NCBI RefSeq assembly: GCF_009870125.1
Contig: NC_046681.1
Coordinates: 16,877,001-16,941,000 of the forward strand
Direction: 5' to 3'
DNA: 64,000 nt
DNA from: Drosophila pseudoobscura
Taxonomy: Eukaryota > Arthropoda > Insecta > Diptera > Drosophilidae
Positions within the stretch are counted from its first letter, which is position 1. Each line of letters starts with the position of its first letter. Below the pieces are notes generated by a model. The model was not told the origin of the DNA and did no database searches. It saw only the letters and a list, made by a program, of their open reading frames with translations. The position numbers and the translations under genes are program-made. Of the stretch, positions 61,000 to 64,000 are shown piece after piece.

Positions 61000-61330
61000 A
61001 ACGGTCTGAAGGGTTTCCTTAGTATCTTTTCAATGAATACTTTGAAAAGGGAACAGTCTACGGAAAGCATCAATCATATATCTTCGAAATGAGTGAATAA
61101 ACCTTATCCACGTTCCCTAAATCGATCTAAAGGGTTTCCCATGTTCCTCTTCCATTAAATACTTTGGAAAAACAGCAATTTGTGGAACGAATCAAACAGA
61201 TTCTCTTACTATCGAGCTTATCGAAAGGCAATTGCTACCTTTCCTGGATTCACCAACCAATTCTGAGGTATCTACTACGAAAAACACACAATCTGTGCAA
61301 GTAATGAATCGGATTCTCTAGCAAACGAGT
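61000..61330. repeat. Decayed three-copy tandem repeat, about 111-122-bp period
   Basis: Landmarks TACTTTGAAAA (61039), TACTTTGGAAAAAC (61160) and CTACGAAAAACAC (61273) are followed by related words (CAATTTGTGGAACGAATC; CAATCTGTGCAAGTAATG; the last two ending in GATTCTCT). CTGAAGGGTTTCC / CTAAAGGGTTTCC precede the first two. Confidence 0.65.
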
Positions 61331-63480
61331 AGATCTACCTTCTAGAATCCCAAGTACTAACTTATAGAGGCACCAACCATCAATCTTGGGGCACCCAAAG
61401 TCTGTAATGCTTTAAAAACTAAGAAAAATATATGTATATCGGTATTTGTATCTTCTCTATGCCCCAAACACCTTCTACAAATCGTTATACCCTCTGGAAG
61501 TGTATAGCAAACTGTCAGCTATCGAAGTCTGGGCCGTAGACACGATTATGATGCCAAATGTGATCATAAAAAGACGAAGTGAAGCCCAAGCCCGAGTCTG
61601 AAAAAAGACTTGTTGCCGAGTGTTCTGTTCTGCGGCCAGAGAGCTCAAGTTTTTTGTTTTTTTTTTATTTTTTATCAAATTGCCCGCTGGCCAGACCGCA
61701 GATTGTGATGCTGTTTGGTTGTTGGTTGTTTGTTGTTTTCCACTCGAAGTTGTAGTTGTAGTTGCTTCTTGTTGCTGTTGTAGTATGTTTCCTGTGTGCG
61801 TAAAGATGTGTGGATTACTTTGGGGAGTTGGATGTGATGTTTGGAGGCCTAGCCGCACCGCACCGCGCCCCGCCGCGGGCTATGCAAATTCGTCATCATA
61901 CGAGTACGGCTACGACAATGCCCCAGAAACACACACACAGACACGCACACAGAGAAAACCGGTGGCACTTTCGGGCACTCTCCAGGCGGCCCTCGCATGC
62001 GCCACACACTTGTCGATGGTGCATTGAACCCCAGAAGAAACCGAACCCTCAGATAGATTTTCGGAGAGCTCGTGTGGACCCCCAGGGCGCTGTGTCCGTC
62101 CCACTAATGAATGAATGAATCTGATCCGATCTGATGTCCAGAAGCCGCGCACAGCCGCCCAATAAATTTGTATTCCATAGAAATCTAAGGCCTCCGAAGC
62201 GATGATCGTTTTTGGGGGCAACAAAGAGCTCTCCTAGGGCGTGGCCTGTTCTTAATTGTACACTTTTTTGTTGGAAAGTGTCAGAAATTGAGCAAAAAAT
62301 ACCAGTACTTTTGTTTATTCAACGCTTGCCGAGTGTTTTGCAAATTAAATTTGTTTTCTCCCTTGCGAGACTTTTCTTGCACAGTTTCTGAGGCGCGCAG
62401 TAAAGTTTGACAAGCGCTGCGTGACTATCCGTAAAACTGAAGAAAGTTTTCTACAGGAAGTGGAAGTGGTGTGAAAACTTTCGGTCGTAATGAGAGCATT
62501 ATATGGGGGATTGATTGGGGAATCTCAACTGCTTTAAAGGCGATTTCTATAAATACTACGTGAATACGTGCTTCAAATGAGTATTTTTTTTAGCGTGGCT
62601 GTTGGCTGCTTCTGTTTGCGGCTGCGGCTATCAAAAATCACCTTCAATAAAGCACTTTAGTGCTCTTGGAGTTTCGGTTGAGGAAAACCCCTCCTCACGT
62701 AGTCACACGATACTCGTAATCGGGCTTTAATTGTACCTCTTCATAGCACATGTTCTGGCTTGGGATTAACTGAGAGTTGATTCAATGAAGGCTTCCTTGA
62801 AATGATCCTCAAAGGGATACTCCATCTAGTATTTGTTTACGTGTATCCAGCACTGATAGTGTATATATCTTCTATGAACAAAAACTGATAACTGATATAA
62901 TTAATTAATTTTTGAGTCGAATGTTGGGAGTACATTGTCCCAAAAGAAAGATAAAAAAACCCAACCCAAGGAAATAAAAATCGATTCTATGTATGTGTAT
63001 AAAAAAGGCAATAATCTTTATTGTTTCTTTCGCCACCAAAAGTGCAACAGAATTTTCAATGAATTTGAAAAGCTTCCAGCTAAATATTTAACTACTATAT
63101 GAATACCGAAAACCCATTATATTTAAGAACCTCTCAGTAGAATTTCAATTTAAAAAGTTTCACATTTCAGCTGCATTTCCAAAGTACTCCCTGTTTTCGC
63201 TACCGGAATCGTTTCATTTCATTTGTAAAAACATCTCACATGCTTATTGAATTTAAGGCGATTCTGTTTTTGTGACTAATGGCTGATGACAGCGAACAAA
63301 TGTCGTTGCACTCTCGTTTTGGAGGGGCATTCCATGCTGTTCGGTTTTTTATTTTTTAATGCAAAACCCGTTTGTGCGATCCCCTGGCTGCTGTGGTTTT
63401 TCGCGTGAACTGCAGTAAAAATCTACTTAAAATGGCATTAACTCATCCGGAAAATGCGCAGAACTAAGAGAACATTCACA

Positions 63481-64000
63481 CCGTACACGTCTACGGCTAT
63501 TTATAAGTCGAGAGCCGGGAATGGAGTTCCTGTCAGAACCGTAGCCTACGCAAGCACTTCCTGTGCGACATTTTGTTGGGGCCAATTACGCGGCCAATGA
63601 TAACATTAACGCTGATAAGAAACGTAAATAAAGTACACTACGTAAGTGGAGGAGAAAGCACGTCCCAAGTGACGGTGTGCGGCGGAAAGATATATCCACT
63701 TGCAAGCCAAAAGGTCCAACAGTTTCGCGTCAAGTGCTCAACCTTGCGGTTCGTCTAGCCTTGCGGTTCGGAACGGACATGGAATCCCCCAAGAGGCAAG
63801 TGTTTCCAAGCTATTCCTCCAGTTTAATCCAACCAGGAGGCCAACCAGGAGTACAGGTTTTCTTTTAAAGACTGGATCCATCATTAATTGTGCTTAACAT
63901 ACATTTTTAACAGCGCGTAAAGTGATTCACACTTGATCATACGAGTACCGGAGTGCTAATGAATAAATTCCTGTGTTTACGCTTATGACTGTGAAACCAA
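63481..64000 (+). promoter_or_regulatory. TATA-type promoter-like region with possible first exon running out of the window
   Basis: TATTTATAAG (TATA core at 63502) lies about 33 bp upstream of an initiator-like TGTCAGAAC (A at 63535). The following 350 bp have higher GC and leader-like composition. Open frames there (from 63573, 63677 and 63700) are short, overlapping and unrecognised. If real, the transcript would run to the right, away from this window. Confidence 0.3.

Larger units (their letters stand above)
44851..63480. other. Long gene-free stretch right of the COA1-like gene
   Basis: No convincing coding sequence on either strand. Contents: CCAGG pentamer repeat (45030), gctacaggt repeats (46540), GCTG/GACGGC hexamer patches (48.7-49.0 kb), GATCY repeat (51201), GGTATCTGTATC block (54192), C20 tract (54649), decayed tandem duplications (55068, 60175, 61000), GT runs (56725, 58011), and a strongly A/T region (58430-58770). 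It may be a large intron or enhancer domain. Confidence 0.5.

Noticed and set aside
1..64000. Transposon, viral, CRISPR, or bacterial-type system
   Set aside because: No reverse-transcriptase, transposase or integrase motifs, no long terminal repeats and no regularly spaced repeats with unique spacers were seen. The composition and introns are those of fly nuclear DNA.

Overview
This window looks like nuclear DNA of a Drosophila-type fly. The clearest genes have very short introns (59, 59, 63 and 69 bp) with standard GT..AG sites. One gene is rich in CAG/CAA-coded glutamine. A fly core-promoter motif (Ohler motif 6) lies in the divergent promoter. The rest is long non-coding DNA full of CA, GA and C-tract microsatellites. 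The species cannot be fixed from the sequence; the microsatellite density would suit an obscura-group species, but that is a guess.

Layout. From 1 to about 7.5 kb is a compact gene cluster. A dipeptidyl-peptidase-4-like serine protease runs on the minus strand and leaves the window at the left edge before its catalytic Asp and His. It has two alternative first coding exons (3249-3429 and 3903-4062) that end in the same codon phase and encode related peptides. Upstream of it are two divergently transcribed genes, 4477-5952 (minus) and 6445-7442 (plus). Both encode proteins with an N-terminal Myb/SANT-like domain, a basic RGR patch and a C-terminal coiled coil. They look like ancient tandem paralogues sharing a 492-bp promoter.

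From about 7.5 to 64 kb there is only one clear protein gene, an intronless minus-strand gene at 44167-44850 for a mitochondrial COA1-family assembly factor. The rest holds leader-like or promoter-like stretches (11.0-12.5, 28.5 and 63.5 kb), POU/homeodomain-like sites, ATCGAT clusters, one insulator-like site, many simple repeats and at least six decayed local tandem duplications. Several short candidate exons with good splice sites occur. The best is 17736-17793 on the plus strand, whose frame fits a donor at 12471. The simplest reading is a regulatory or intronic domain of one or more large developmental genes whose main exons lie outside the window.

No transposase or reverse-transcriptase frame, tRNA, rRNA or CRISPR array was found. 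I see no operon-like or defence system. The most promising unexplained signals are the alternative first exons, the candidate small exons, a 15-bp (5-codon) degenerate minisatellite at about 34.9-35.2 kb, and the recurring decayed tandem duplications.
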